DNA from: an uncultured Alistipes sp.
GTDB taxonomy: Bacteria; Bacteroidota; Bacteroidia; Bacteroidales; Rikenellaceae
Assembly: GCA_900546005.1 (NCBI GenBank)
Contig: URBJ01000055.1
Coordinates: 1-14,589, forward strand
DNA: 14,589 nt
Reading direction: 5' to 3'
Shown: piece by piece, positions 1 through 6,510 of the stretch
Layout of the letters: every line of letters starts with the position of its first letter
Position numbering within the stretch: the first letter of the stretch is position 1
Notes under the pieces: model-generated
Told to the model about the DNA's origin: nothing
Seen by the model: the letters and a program-made list of their open reading frames with translations, nothing else
The model's database searches: none
Position numbers and translations under genes: made by a program

Positions 1-4
1 GAGT

Positions 5-29
5 CCCGTGTCGGACATCGCGACACGGG
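5..29 (-). terminator. Hairpin after pyrI, probable terminator
   Basis: A perfect 9-bp stem (CCCGTGTCG at 5-13 pairing with CGACACGGG at 21-29) encloses a 7-base loop. It lies 33 bases beyond the pyrI stop on the minus strand, where an operon end is expected. The window ends four bases past the stem, so any T-tract for minus-strand termination cannot be seen. A T-run (seven T on the minus strand) lies between the pyrI stop and the stem rather than after it. The hairpin itself is certain; its role as a terminator is inferred. Confidence 0.5.
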
Positions 30-61
30 TTCATTCAACGACTCACAAAAAAACAATCGAT

Positions 62-529
62 CTATTTCCGGATTTCGATCTGTTCCTGATGGGTGATCTT
101 CTCGCAATACTTACACCGCAAAGCGATCTCCTCCCCAGCCTTGATAACCCGGAACGACGTTTCGACCGGCTCGTGATTGGTTATGCAACGCGGATTGGCG
201 CAGCGTACAAAACCCTGTATCGTTTCGGGAATCGTAACCGTATGCTTTTCGACCACCTTGAAGTTACGAATGATATTCACCGAAGCCTCCGGTGCCACTA
301 TGGCGATGCGGTTGATCTCTTCCTGCTCGCAGAAACGATCGTTGATCTTGATGATCGCCTTGGTCCCCATCCGTTTGCTCTCGAGGTTCGTCCCGAACGT
401 AATGCAGTGCGTCTCCTGCTCCAGTCCCAATATCCGGATAATCTTGAACAGACTGCTCGCGGGAATATGATCGATCACCGTTCCGTTTTCGATCGCCCGC
501 ACTTCCAATCTTCCCTCTGTTTGCGCCAT
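62..529 (-). CDS. pyrI: Aspartate carbamoyltransferase regulatory chain PyrI
   Basis: This is the 155-residue regulatory subunit of aspartate transcarbamoylase, cytosolic, in pyrimidine synthesis. In the known family the N-terminal domain binds the feedback nucleotides (CTP, UTP, ATP) and the C-terminal zinc domain docks onto PyrB. The sequence shows the allosteric domain at about residues 1-100, including the IPASSLFKIIRIL helix region at 22-34. Four zinc cysteines are intact at C110, C115, C139 and C142 (Cx4C then Cx2C). Length equals that of the well-studied enterobacterial chain. It lies 35 bp downstream of pyrB, on the same strand and in the usual catalytic-then-regulatory order. AGAGG lies five bases before the ATG, a better ribosome-binding match than most genes here show. 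No defect is visible, so an allosterically regulated PyrB6-PyrI6-type holoenzyme is expected. Confidence 0.96.
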   Translation of the reverse strand: MAQTEGRLEVRAIENGTVIDHIPASSLFKIIRILGLEQETHCITFGTNLESKRMGTKAIIKINDRFCEQEEINRIAIVAPEASVNIIRNFKVVEKHTVTIPETIQGFVRCANPRCITNHEPVETSFRVIKAGEEIALRCKYCEKITHQEQIEIRK

Positions 530-564
530 GATCCTCTATTTTTATTTTCTCGTAATTCTATCGT

Positions 565-1476
565 TTATTTCACCACGCCCAACAGGTAGCTGATGATCGC
601 CATACGGGTATACATCCCGTTCTCGGTCTGTTGGAAATAGTAGGCCTTCGGATTGCTGTCCACGTCCGTATCGATCTCCCCCACACGCGGCAGCGGATGC
701 AGGATACGCATATTCGGCTTGGTCCCCTCCAGCATGCTGTTCTTCAGCACATACACATTCTTCACCCGCTCATACTCCATCGGATCGGAAAACCGCTCGC
801 GCTGTACCCGGGTCATGTAGACGATGTCCGCATCGCGGATCGCATCCTCAATGTATCGCGTCTCGGTGTAACGGATCCCCTTCTCATCCAAAAACAGCTT
901 GTACTCATCGGGCATCTTGAGCTCGTCGGGCGCCACGAAGGTAAAGGTCGGATTGAAGAACGACAGCGCTTGCAACAGGGAGTGAACCGTACGGCCGTAT
1001 TTCAGGTCGCCCACCATAACGATGTGCAGATTATCGAGCGTTCCCTGCGTCTTCTTGATCGAGTAGAGGTCCAGCAGCGTCTGGCTCGGGTGCTGATTCG
1101 CTCCGTCGCCGGCATTGACCACCGGGACCTTCGAAATTTCGCTCGCATACCGCGCTGCGCCCTCGATCGAATGGCGCATGACGATCATATCGCAATAGTT
1201 GGATATCACCATAATCGTATCATGGAAGGTCTCCCCGTTCGATGCACTCGTATTCGCCGTCTCCGAAAAGCCGATTACCCGGCCCCCCAGATGGTTGATC
1301 GCGCTCTCGAAGCTGAGCCTCGTGCGGGTCGACGGTTCGAAAAAAAGCGAAGCGATCACCTTGCCCGCCAAAACCTGCTGGTGTGGATCGGCCTCGAACC
1401 GCGCAGCCAGTTCCATAATATGAAGTATCTCGTCACACGAAAAATCGGTAACCGAAACTAGATTTTTCTTTCCCAT
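565..1476 (-). CDS. pyrB: Aspartate carbamoyltransferase catalytic chain PyrB
   Basis: The enzyme joins carbamoyl phosphate and L-aspartate to give N-carbamoyl-aspartate, the committed step of pyrimidine synthesis. From the chosen ATG it has 303 residues, near the usual family length. The carbamoyl-phosphate signature FEPSTRTR is at residues 46-53; further on are [10 protein letters not shown] (phosphate and carbamoyl contacts) and HPLPR in the aspartate domain. The reading frame stays open to 1581, but the extra 35 residues are Cys-rich, do not look like PyrB and lie inside the yigZ coding region. The start at 1476 ([12 protein letters not shown]) is therefore preferred and leaves an 11-bp gap after yigZ. 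I see no attenuator or leader peptide in front, so expression probably depends on the upstream operon promoter, with control at enzyme level through PyrI. Confidence 0.97.
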   Translation of the reverse strand: MGKKNLVSVTDFSCDEILHIMELAARFEADPHQQVLAGKVIASLFFEPSTRTRLSFESAINHLGGRVIGFSETANTSASNGETFHDTIMVISNYCDMIVMRHSIEGAARYASEISKVPVVNAGDGANQHPSQTLLDLYSIKKTQGTLDNLHIVMVGDLKYGRTVHSLLQALSFFNPTFTFVAPDELKMPDEYKLFLDEKGIRYTETRYIEDAIRDADIVYMTRVQRERFSDPMEYERVKNVYVLKNSMLEGTKPNMRILHPLPRVGEIDTDVDSNPKAYYFQQTENGMYTRMAIISYLLGVVK

Positions 1477-1487
1477 GATCCAATCGA

Positions 1488-2099
1488 CTATTTGGTTTCT
1501 ATTTGTATTCCTTCTATCTTCTGCAACCGTTCGAGAAGCGCATCCGCACGACCCGCACGTATCGACAACTGCATCGTACACAAGTTATCGAAACGCTGTT
1601 CGAGCACTTCGGGACGCATCTCCTTGACCACCCGCATCACATCATTCATTACAAGATAACCGAACTCCACCTCGAACCGCACATCGACCGTCCGCTCGAC
1701 AATCTGTGCTGCTGACAGCACCGCCGCGGCCGACTCCTTGTAGGCCGCAATCAGTCCCGACACACCCAGTTTTGTCCCACCGAAGTAGCGGACCACAACC
1801 ACCAACACATCGGTCACACCGTACGAAAGCAGCTGGCCCAGAATCGGACGTCCCGCCGTCGACGAAGGCTCTCCGTCGTCATTGACCCGATAATTCTGAC
1901 CGTCTGCTCCCAGCCTCCACGCGTAACAGTGATGCGTCGCATCATAGTAACGTTTTCGCAGGGCCTCCAGACATTCGCGGATCTGCTCCTCGCTGCTCAC
2001 CGGATAGGCATAAGCCAGAAACTTGCTTCCCTTCTCCTTGTACAACGCCTCTGCCGGCTCCGCAAGGGTCAAATAGCAATCTTCTTCCGTCCGCTCCAT
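1488..2099 (-). CDS. yigZ: YigZ / IMPACT-family protein (UPF0029)
   Basis: This 203-residue protein has the two-domain layout of the YigZ family. An N-terminal IMPACT/UPF0029 domain covers about residues 15-125 and a smaller C-terminal DUF1949-like ferredoxin fold covers about 135-200. Hallmarks are [14 protein letters not shown] at 74-87 and [10 protein letters not shown] at 103-112. The family is widespread. The eukaryotic relative IMPACT modulates GCN2 through GCN1, but the bacterial role is not settled, and ribosome or nucleic-acid association is only a suggestion from structure. It sits between lepB (13-bp gap) and pyrB (11-bp gap) in a compact run, so it is very likely cotranscribed. 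Nothing shows a functional tie to pyrimidine synthesis. The family call is firm; the function is unknown. Confidence 0.93.
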   Translation of the reverse strand: MERTEEDCYLTLAEPAEALYKEKGSKFLAYAYPVSSEEQIRECLEALRKRYYDATHHCYAWRLGADGQNYRVNDDGEPSSTAGRPILGQLLSYGVTDVLVVVVRYFGGTKLGVSGLIAAYKESAAAVLSAAQIVERTVDVRFEVEFGYLVMNDVMRVVKEMRPEVLEQRFDNLCTMQLSIRAGRADALLERLQKIEGIQIETK

Positions 2100-2112
2100 C
2101 TTCAGACGACGG

Positions 2113-3483
2113 TTATCTTATCTTCGAGAACAGGCGGTTCCACCGGATGTTTGCAGGGAAACCCTTCTCCTTATCCAGTGACAACCACACGAACGAAGGT
2201 TTGCCGACAATGTGGTCCTCCGGAACAAAACCCCAATAACGCGAGTCCGCCGAGTTATGCCGGTTGTCCCCCATCATGAAGTAGTAATCCATCGCAAACG
2301 TATAACGGTTTGCCTCCTTCCCATCGATGTATATCCGATCACCTTTCACCTCCAGCCGGTGACCCTCGTAGGTCTCGATGATCCGGCGATAAAGCGGCAG
2401 GTTCTCTACGGTCAGCTCTACGGTCGCTCCTTTGCTCGGAATCCACAGCGGACCGAAATTATCGACGTTCCATGCATACGTCGTGTCGTGCGGGAAAATA
2501 TCGGGATCGGCTCCCTCCGCTTCGCTCTTCTCCACAGCCGTCACATTACCCATCGCCCGAATCCGCTCGGCATTGGCCGCAGTCAACGGCAACATGAAAT
2601 ACACGCCTTGATTTGCATCGAAATGGATGTCGGCCTGTGCGATTCCCATATCCTCGAAATGGTCGGGGTTGATGGCCGTACCGTTCGTATAGACCGTATA
2701 GTTGTACTGTTTTCCGGGGATCTCTACCTGCGGTTCACCGTTGATCCACACTTCGGAGTGACGGATCAATATCGTATCTCCGGGCAGAGCAACCGCCCGT
2801 TTGACATAATTCTCACGTTTATCCACCGGGCGCACGACAATCCCCTCATCGAGCAACATTTGCCGTCCACGCTGCTCACCATAAACCCGTTGATACTGGC
2901 GCAGCGCGTTGTAGTAGCTGTCGGCCGGATAGGACAGGCTCACCGTGTCACCCTCGGGAAAGTTGAACACGATCGGATCGTTGCGCTTCACCTCTCCGAA
3001 ACCGGCCAAACGGTGATAGGGCCACTTGATCCACTCGACAAACGACTTTTGGGTTTGCGACAACGGCATCGTATTGTGTACGAACGGGAACGAAAGCGGC
3101 GTATTGGGCATCTTGGGACCGTAGGCCACCTTGCTCACGCACAGATAGTCGCCCACCAACATGCTCTTCTCCATCGAAGGGGTCGGAATGACATACATCT
3201 CGAAGAAAAAAATCCGGATGAGCGTCGCCACGACCGTCGCAAAGACAATCGCCTCGATCCACTCGGAGGTTTTACGGTAGGTTTTGTTCGAACGTTTGCG
3301 CTCCTTGTGTTTTTTCCAGAACAGGCGGTACATCCACTTCGAGATATAGATATCGTAGATCACCACGACTCCCAACAGAAGCCACAGATTCCCTGTCCAG
3401 ACGACGAACCACAACAGATACAAAAACGTGACGACTCCGAACCGGACCCACCGATTCGCCCAAATCTCCTTCAATCGATTCAT
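2113..3483 (-). CDS. lepB: Signal peptidase I (Bacteroidota long form)
   Basis: This membrane-anchored serine protease removes signal peptides from exported proteins on the outer face of the inner membrane. From the ATG at 3483 it has 456 residues. Hydrophobic segments lie at about 13-28 and 33-45, then a basic cytoplasmic stretch (about 56-71), then a third segment at 75-94 leading into the catalytic domain. The Ser/Lys dyad is visible as S103 in PTPSM and K228 in YVKRAVALPGD, and the late family box GDNRHNSADSR is at 405-415. The roughly 125-residue spacing between Ser and Lys is much longer than in Escherichia coli and reflects inserts that I recall as usual for Bacteroidota enzymes. A GTG at 3495 is an in-frame alternative start, but ATG 3483 has AAAGGG about 11 bases upstream. 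It follows dapB closely, an order I recall from other Bacteroidota. Confidence 0.95.
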   Translation of the reverse strand: MNRLKEIWANRWVRFGVVTFLYLLWFVVWTGNLWLLLGVVVIYDIYISKWMYRLFWKKHKERKRSNKTYRKTSEWIEAIVFATVVATLIRIFFFEMYVIPTPSMEKSMLVGDYLCVSKVAYGPKMPNTPLSFPFVHNTMPLSQTQKSFVEWIKWPYHRLAGFGEVKRNDPIVFNFPEGDTVSLSYPADSYYNALRQYQRVYGEQRGRQMLLDEGIVVRPVDKRENYVKRAVALPGDTILIRHSEVWINGEPQVEIPGKQYNYTVYTNGTAINPDHFEDMGIAQADIHFDANQGVYFMLPLTAANAERIRAMGNVTAVEKSEAEGADPDIFPHDTTYAWNVDNFGPLWIPSKGATVELTVENLPLYRRIIETYEGHRLEVKGDRIYIDGKEANRYTFAMDYYFMMGDNRHNSADSRYWGFVPEDHIVGKPSFVWLSLDKEKGFPANIRWNRLFSKIR

Positions 3484-3511
3484 CGCTGCATTCACCCTTT
3501 AGATCGTTTTA

Positions 3512-4231
3512 TCAGTTGAGACCCAACAAATCCTTCATGGTATAGATACCCTGTTTGCCGCAGAGAAATTCGGCAGCGAGAACCGCTCCCATAGCGAAAC
3601 CGCGACGTCCGTTGGCACGATGCGTAAGGGTGATCTGATCGGCCGCCGACTCATAGGTGACCGTATGGGTTCCCGGCACGATGCTACGCCGCACGGCCGT
3701 CACCTCCAGCTCTTCCGGAACCGTCGTTACACCGCACACCCACCTCTGCTTTCGGCTCAAATTTTCGAGGATTCCTTCGGCTATCGTAATCGCCGTACCG
3801 CTCGGAGCATCCTTCTTCTGCGTATGGTGTGTCTCCTCGACCGTTACGTCGTACTCCGGAAAACGTTCCATCAACTCCGCCAAACGACGATTCACCTCAA
3901 AGAAGACATTGACTCCTACACTGTAATTCGACGCATAAAAAAACGCCCCGTTACGCGAACGACACGTCTCTTTCACCTCTTCGAGCCGATCGAGCCATCC
4001 GGTCGTTCCACAGACCACCGGAACACCCGCCTCGAGACAGGTCATGATATTTCCGAAGGCCGTTTGAGGCGTCGTAAATTCGATGGCCACGTCGACACCC
4101 GCCAAATGTGCCGCATCCAGATCGGACGCATTATCTATATCAATAATCAGAGAAACGGTATGGCCTCTGTCGATGAGGATACTTTCGATCTCCTTCCCCA
4201 TCTTGCCATACCCGATCAATGCAACTTTCAT
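3512..4231 (-). CDS. dapB: 4-hydroxy-tetrahydrodipicolinate reductase DapB
   Basis: This cytosolic NAD(P)H-dependent enzyme makes tetrahydrodipicolinate in the lysine/diaminopimelate pathway and so feeds peptidoglycan synthesis. It has 239 residues, slightly shorter than the roughly 270 of the enterobacterial enzyme, mainly through a shorter N-terminal half. The nucleotide-binding GYGKMG is at 7-12, EFTTPQ at 51-56 and CGTTG at 74-78. The active-site stretch H135-H136-T-Q-K139-K-D-A-P-S-G-T-A carries the expected catalytic His and Lys. It is the first gene of a five-gene minus-strand run, and a promoter motif lies about 20 bases upstream of its ATG. No Shine-Dalgarno sequence is evident. No defect is seen. 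Confidence 0.97.
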   Translation of the reverse strand: MKVALIGYGKMGKEIESILIDRGHTVSLIIDIDNASDLDAAHLAGVDVAIEFTTPQTAFGNIMTCLEAGVPVVCGTTGWLDRLEEVKETCRSRNGAFFYASNYSVGVNVFFEVNRRLAELMERFPEYDVTVEETHHTQKKDAPSGTAITIAEGILENLSRKQRWVCGVTTVPEELEVTAVRRSIVPGTHTVTYESAADQITLTHRANGRRGFAMGAVLAAEFLCGKQGIYTMKDLLGLN

Positions 4232-4250
4232 AAGCTAATCAATATTTTCG

Positions 4251-4258
4251 CAAATTTA
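4251..4258 (-). promoter_or_regulatory. Promoter -7 box for the dapB operon
   Basis: The minus strand reads TAAATTTG, a full match to the Bacteroidota housekeeping -7 consensus TAnnTTTG. Its downstream edge is 19 bases before the dapB ATG, so the leader would be only about a dozen bases. No clear TTTG -33 element is found 19-20 bases upstream. It is the only good match I noticed in the run from dapB to pyrI, which suggests one main promoter for five genes. Confidence 0.6.
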
Positions 4259-4411
4259 CGCTTTTTTAGATAAATTCCCACCCGAATACAAAAAAACGCC
4301 ACCGTCCGCCGACAATCTCCGCAACCCCGGAAGAGACTTGACCTGAGCCGGAACCACGACGCTCCGGACCGCATCGCTCGACCGACCGGCAGAGAAACAA
4401 ATCGTTTTCTA

Positions 4412-4442
4412 TTTTTACATCCCACCAAAAATGTTATCTTTG
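4412..4442 (+). promoter_or_regulatory. Promoter for truA-galK
   Basis: TATCTTTG at 4435-4442 is a full match to the Bacteroidota -7 consensus TAnnTTTG. A T-run at 4412-4416 sits where the -33 TTTG would be, with about 18-19 bases between, but lacks the G. Transcription should begin near 4449. This falls after the ATG at 4431 of the longest truA ORF, which is the main reason for choosing the later GTG start for truA. Confidence 0.6.
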
Positions 4443-4463
4443 CCTACGATAAAACCGACGACC

Positions 4464-5237
4464 GTGCGCTACTTCATCGAACTCTCCTACTCCGGGAAGG
4501 CCTACAACGGATGGCAAATCCAGCCGAATGCACCCTCCGTGCAGCAGACGCTCCAAAAGGGGCTCTCCACACTGTTGCGTCGCACGACCGAAACAGTCGG
4601 AGCCGGACGGACCGATACTGGAGTACACGCATCGTATTATGTTGCCCACTTCGACTCGGAGACAGAAATAGACCGACCGGTCGACTTCTGCTACCATTTG
4701 AATGCCCTGCTGCCGCACGACATCGCCATTCGGCGCATCCGGCCTGTACAGCCGACCGCCCACGCCCGCTTCGACGCCTTGTCCCGATCCTACGAATACC
4801 GCGTCTCACTCCGGAAAGATCCGTTCCGAATCGACACCGCCTATCAGGTGAACTGGCCGCTCGACGTAGACAAAATGAATGAAGCCGCAACACTACTGCT
4901 CGCCCATAGCGATTTTACGAGTTTCTGCAAGCTGCATTCCGACAACAAGACCAACCTCTGTCGGGTGTCTCATGCCGCATGGAAACACGAGCACGAAGAT
5001 CTGCTGCTCTTCTCGATTACGGCGGACCGTTTCCTGCGCAATATGGTCCGCGCCATCGTAGGCACACTCGTCGACGTAGGACGCGGCAAAATAACGGTCA
5101 GCGATTTTTCCCGGATTATCGACGAAAAGGACCGATGCAGCGCCGGAAGTTCCGCTCCGCCACAAGGCCTTTTCCTGTGCGGCGTGACCTATCCCGACTC
5201 TATTTATCTCGACTCTATCGAGCAAAACAAACTATAA
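4464..5237 (+). CDS. truA: tRNA pseudouridine(38-40) synthase TruA
   Basis: TruA isomerises uridines 38, 39 and 40 of tRNA anticodon stems. From the GTG at 4464 the protein has 257 residues, close to family length. The opening RYFIELSYSGKAYNGWQIQP is the classic TruA N-terminus, the catalytic Asp is D51 in GRTDTGVHA, and RNMVRAIVGTLVDVG near the C-terminus is another family block. The frame is open from ATG 4431, which would add 11 residues (MLSLPTIKPTT), but that ATG overlaps the probable -7 promoter box and the extension is atypical. The GTG start is therefore preferred, giving a leader of about 15 bases; ATG 4431 is the alternative. galK follows after 16 bp with no promoter between, so the two are probably cotranscribed. 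Confidence 0.95.
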   Translation: MRYFIELSYSGKAYNGWQIQPNAPSVQQTLQKGLSTLLRRTTETVGAGRTDTGVHASYYVAHFDSETEIDRPVDFCYHLNALLPHDIAIRRIRPVQPTAHARFDALSRSYEYRVSLRKDPFRIDTAYQVNWPLDVDKMNEAATLLLAHSDFTSFCKLHSDNKTNLCRVSHAAWKHEHEDLLLFSITADRFLRNMVRAIVGTLVDVGRGKITVSDFSRIIDEKDRCSAGSSAPPQGLFLCGVTYPDSIYLDSIEQNKL

Positions 5238-5253
5238 TAACCTCATTACAACT

Positions 5254-6399
5254 ATGAAAGCTAAAATTCAAGAACAGTTTAAAAAACTCTACGGCGAAGG
5301 AGCCTCCTTGTTTGCTTCTCCGGGCCGCGTCAACCTGATCGGCGAACATACCGACTACAATCTGGGGTTTGTTCTTCCGGGCGCAATCGATAAAGCCATC
5401 TACGTTGCCATCAAACCGAACGACGGGAAAAACTGCCGCATCCATTCGATCGACTACAACGAATCGATCGAGATGGATATGCACGGCGAAAAACCCGCTC
5501 AGCAATGGGCCTGCTACATCTATGGAGTCATTCAGGAGATGGAGAAACGAGGTGGATTGGTTCATCCATTCGACATGGTGTTTGGTGGTGACGTACCGCT
5601 CGGAGCAGGTCTCTCCTCCTCCGCTGCATTGGAAAGCGCTGTCGGATTCGCTATCAATTCCATTTTCAATTTAAATTTCGACCGGGCACAATTAGCTAAA
5701 ATCGGACAGATGACCGAACACAACTACGTGGGAGTACGCTGCGGAATCATGGACCAGTTTGCCTCGCTGTTCGGTGAAGCCGGAAAGGTGATCCGTCTCG
5801 ACTGCCGTTCTCTGGATTACAAACTCGAACCATTCGATCCGAAAGGATGCCGGGTCGTATTGTTCGACACGCAGGTGAAGCATACGCTCGCATCTTCGGA
5901 ATACAACGTGCGTCGGGCACAGTGTGAAGCCGGAGTCGCCGTTATTTTGAAACACGTAGGCGGTATCGAATCACTGCGCGACGTTACGATGGATATGCTC
6001 AACACCTATAAGGACGAGATGGATCCGATCGTATACCGCCGCTGCAGCTACGTCATCAACGAAAACAACCGGTTGCTGGAGGCTTGTGCCGCCCTCGAGA
6101 AGGGTGATTACGTCACCTTCGGACAGAAGATGAACGGCTCGCACGAAGGGCTGAGCAAATGGTATGAGGTGAGCTGCGAGGAGCTCGACTTCCTGGCCGA
6201 AATCGGACATCGCACGGACGGTGTTCTCGGAGCCCGCATGATGGGTGGCGGATTCGGCGGATGTACCATCAATTTGGTGAAGACCGAAGCCTACGACAAC
6301 TACGTAGCCGAAATCAGCGACAAGTTCCAACACAAGTTCGGTAAGGCTCCGCGGATCATCGAGGTCAACATCTCGCAAGGAGCTCACCGTATCGAATAG
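5254..6399 (+). CDS. galK: Galactokinase GalK
   Basis: Galactokinase phosphorylates alpha-D-galactose with ATP to galactose-1-phosphate in the Leloir pathway. At 381 residues it is of standard length. The family signature GRVNLIGEHTDYN is at 24-36, with the probable transition-state Arg R25 and sugar contacts in EHTD. The GHMP ATP loop PLGAGLSSSAAL is at 115-126, the catalytic Asp is D167 in GIMDQF, and the third GHMP motif GGGFGGC is at 331-337. All key residues are present, so an active enzyme is expected. It follows truA by 16 bp and ends at a strong hairpin. No galM, galT, galE or sugar transporter gene is in the window, so the usual pathway neighbours are absent here. No operator or galactose-responsive site was recognised. 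Confidence 0.96.
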   Translation: MKAKIQEQFKKLYGEGASLFASPGRVNLIGEHTDYNLGFVLPGAIDKAIYVAIKPNDGKNCRIHSIDYNESIEMDMHGEKPAQQWACYIYGVIQEMEKRGGLVHPFDMVFGGDVPLGAGLSSSAALESAVGFAINSIFNLNFDRAQLAKIGQMTEHNYVGVRCGIMDQFASLFGEAGKVIRLDCRSLDYKLEPFDPKGCRVVLFDTQVKHTLASSEYNVRRAQCEAGVAVILKHVGGIESLRDVTMDMLNTYKDEMDPIVYRRCSYVINENNRLLEACAALEKGDYVTFGQKMNGSHEGLSKWYEVSCEELDFLAEIGHRTDGVLGARMMGGGFGGCTINLVKTEAYDNYVAEISDKFQHKFGKAPRIIEVNISQGAHRIE

Positions 6400-6431
6400 T
6401 TCCGGACCGAAACACCAATATCCACAAAAGT

Positions 6432-6465
6432 GAGAGAGGAGCGAATCATTCGCTCCTCTCTCTTT
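6432..6465. terminator. Bidirectional terminator between galK and the barrel gene
   Basis: A perfect 14-bp inverted repeat (GAGAGAGGAGCGAA at 6432-6445, TTCGCTCCTCTCTC at 6449-6462) has a 3-base loop. On the plus strand it is followed by TTTATAA; on the minus strand by ACTTTTGTG. It lies between the stops of two convergent genes, 32 bases after galK and 48 bases after the barrel gene, so it can serve both. Confidence 0.88.
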
Positions 6466-6510
6466 ATAACTGGATCTCTTTGGCCTCTTATTCAGCTCAC
6501 GGCCCAATCC

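Noticed and set aside
8..589. 193-codon plus-strand frame at the left edge
   Set aside because: It covers the complete pyrI gene on the other strand and includes the pyrI terminator hairpin; the product resembles nothing.
1477..1581. N-terminal extension of PyrB (35 codons)
   Set aside because: It lies inside the yigZ coding region in another frame, and PyrB resemblance begins only at MGKKNLVSV.
2212..3519. Long open frame (435 codons) on the plus strand opposite lepB
   Set aside because: It lies wholly opposite a clear signal peptidase gene with catalytic residues. The translation is rich in His, Arg and Ile without family-like blocks and has no promoter motif or plausible start region.
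4228..4428. 66-codon minus-strand frame that overlaps the dapB ATG by an ATGA junction
   Set aside because: The junction looks like translational coupling, but the start would be TTG, the product is Arg/Cys-rich without a domain, and the dapB -7 promoter box lies inside it.
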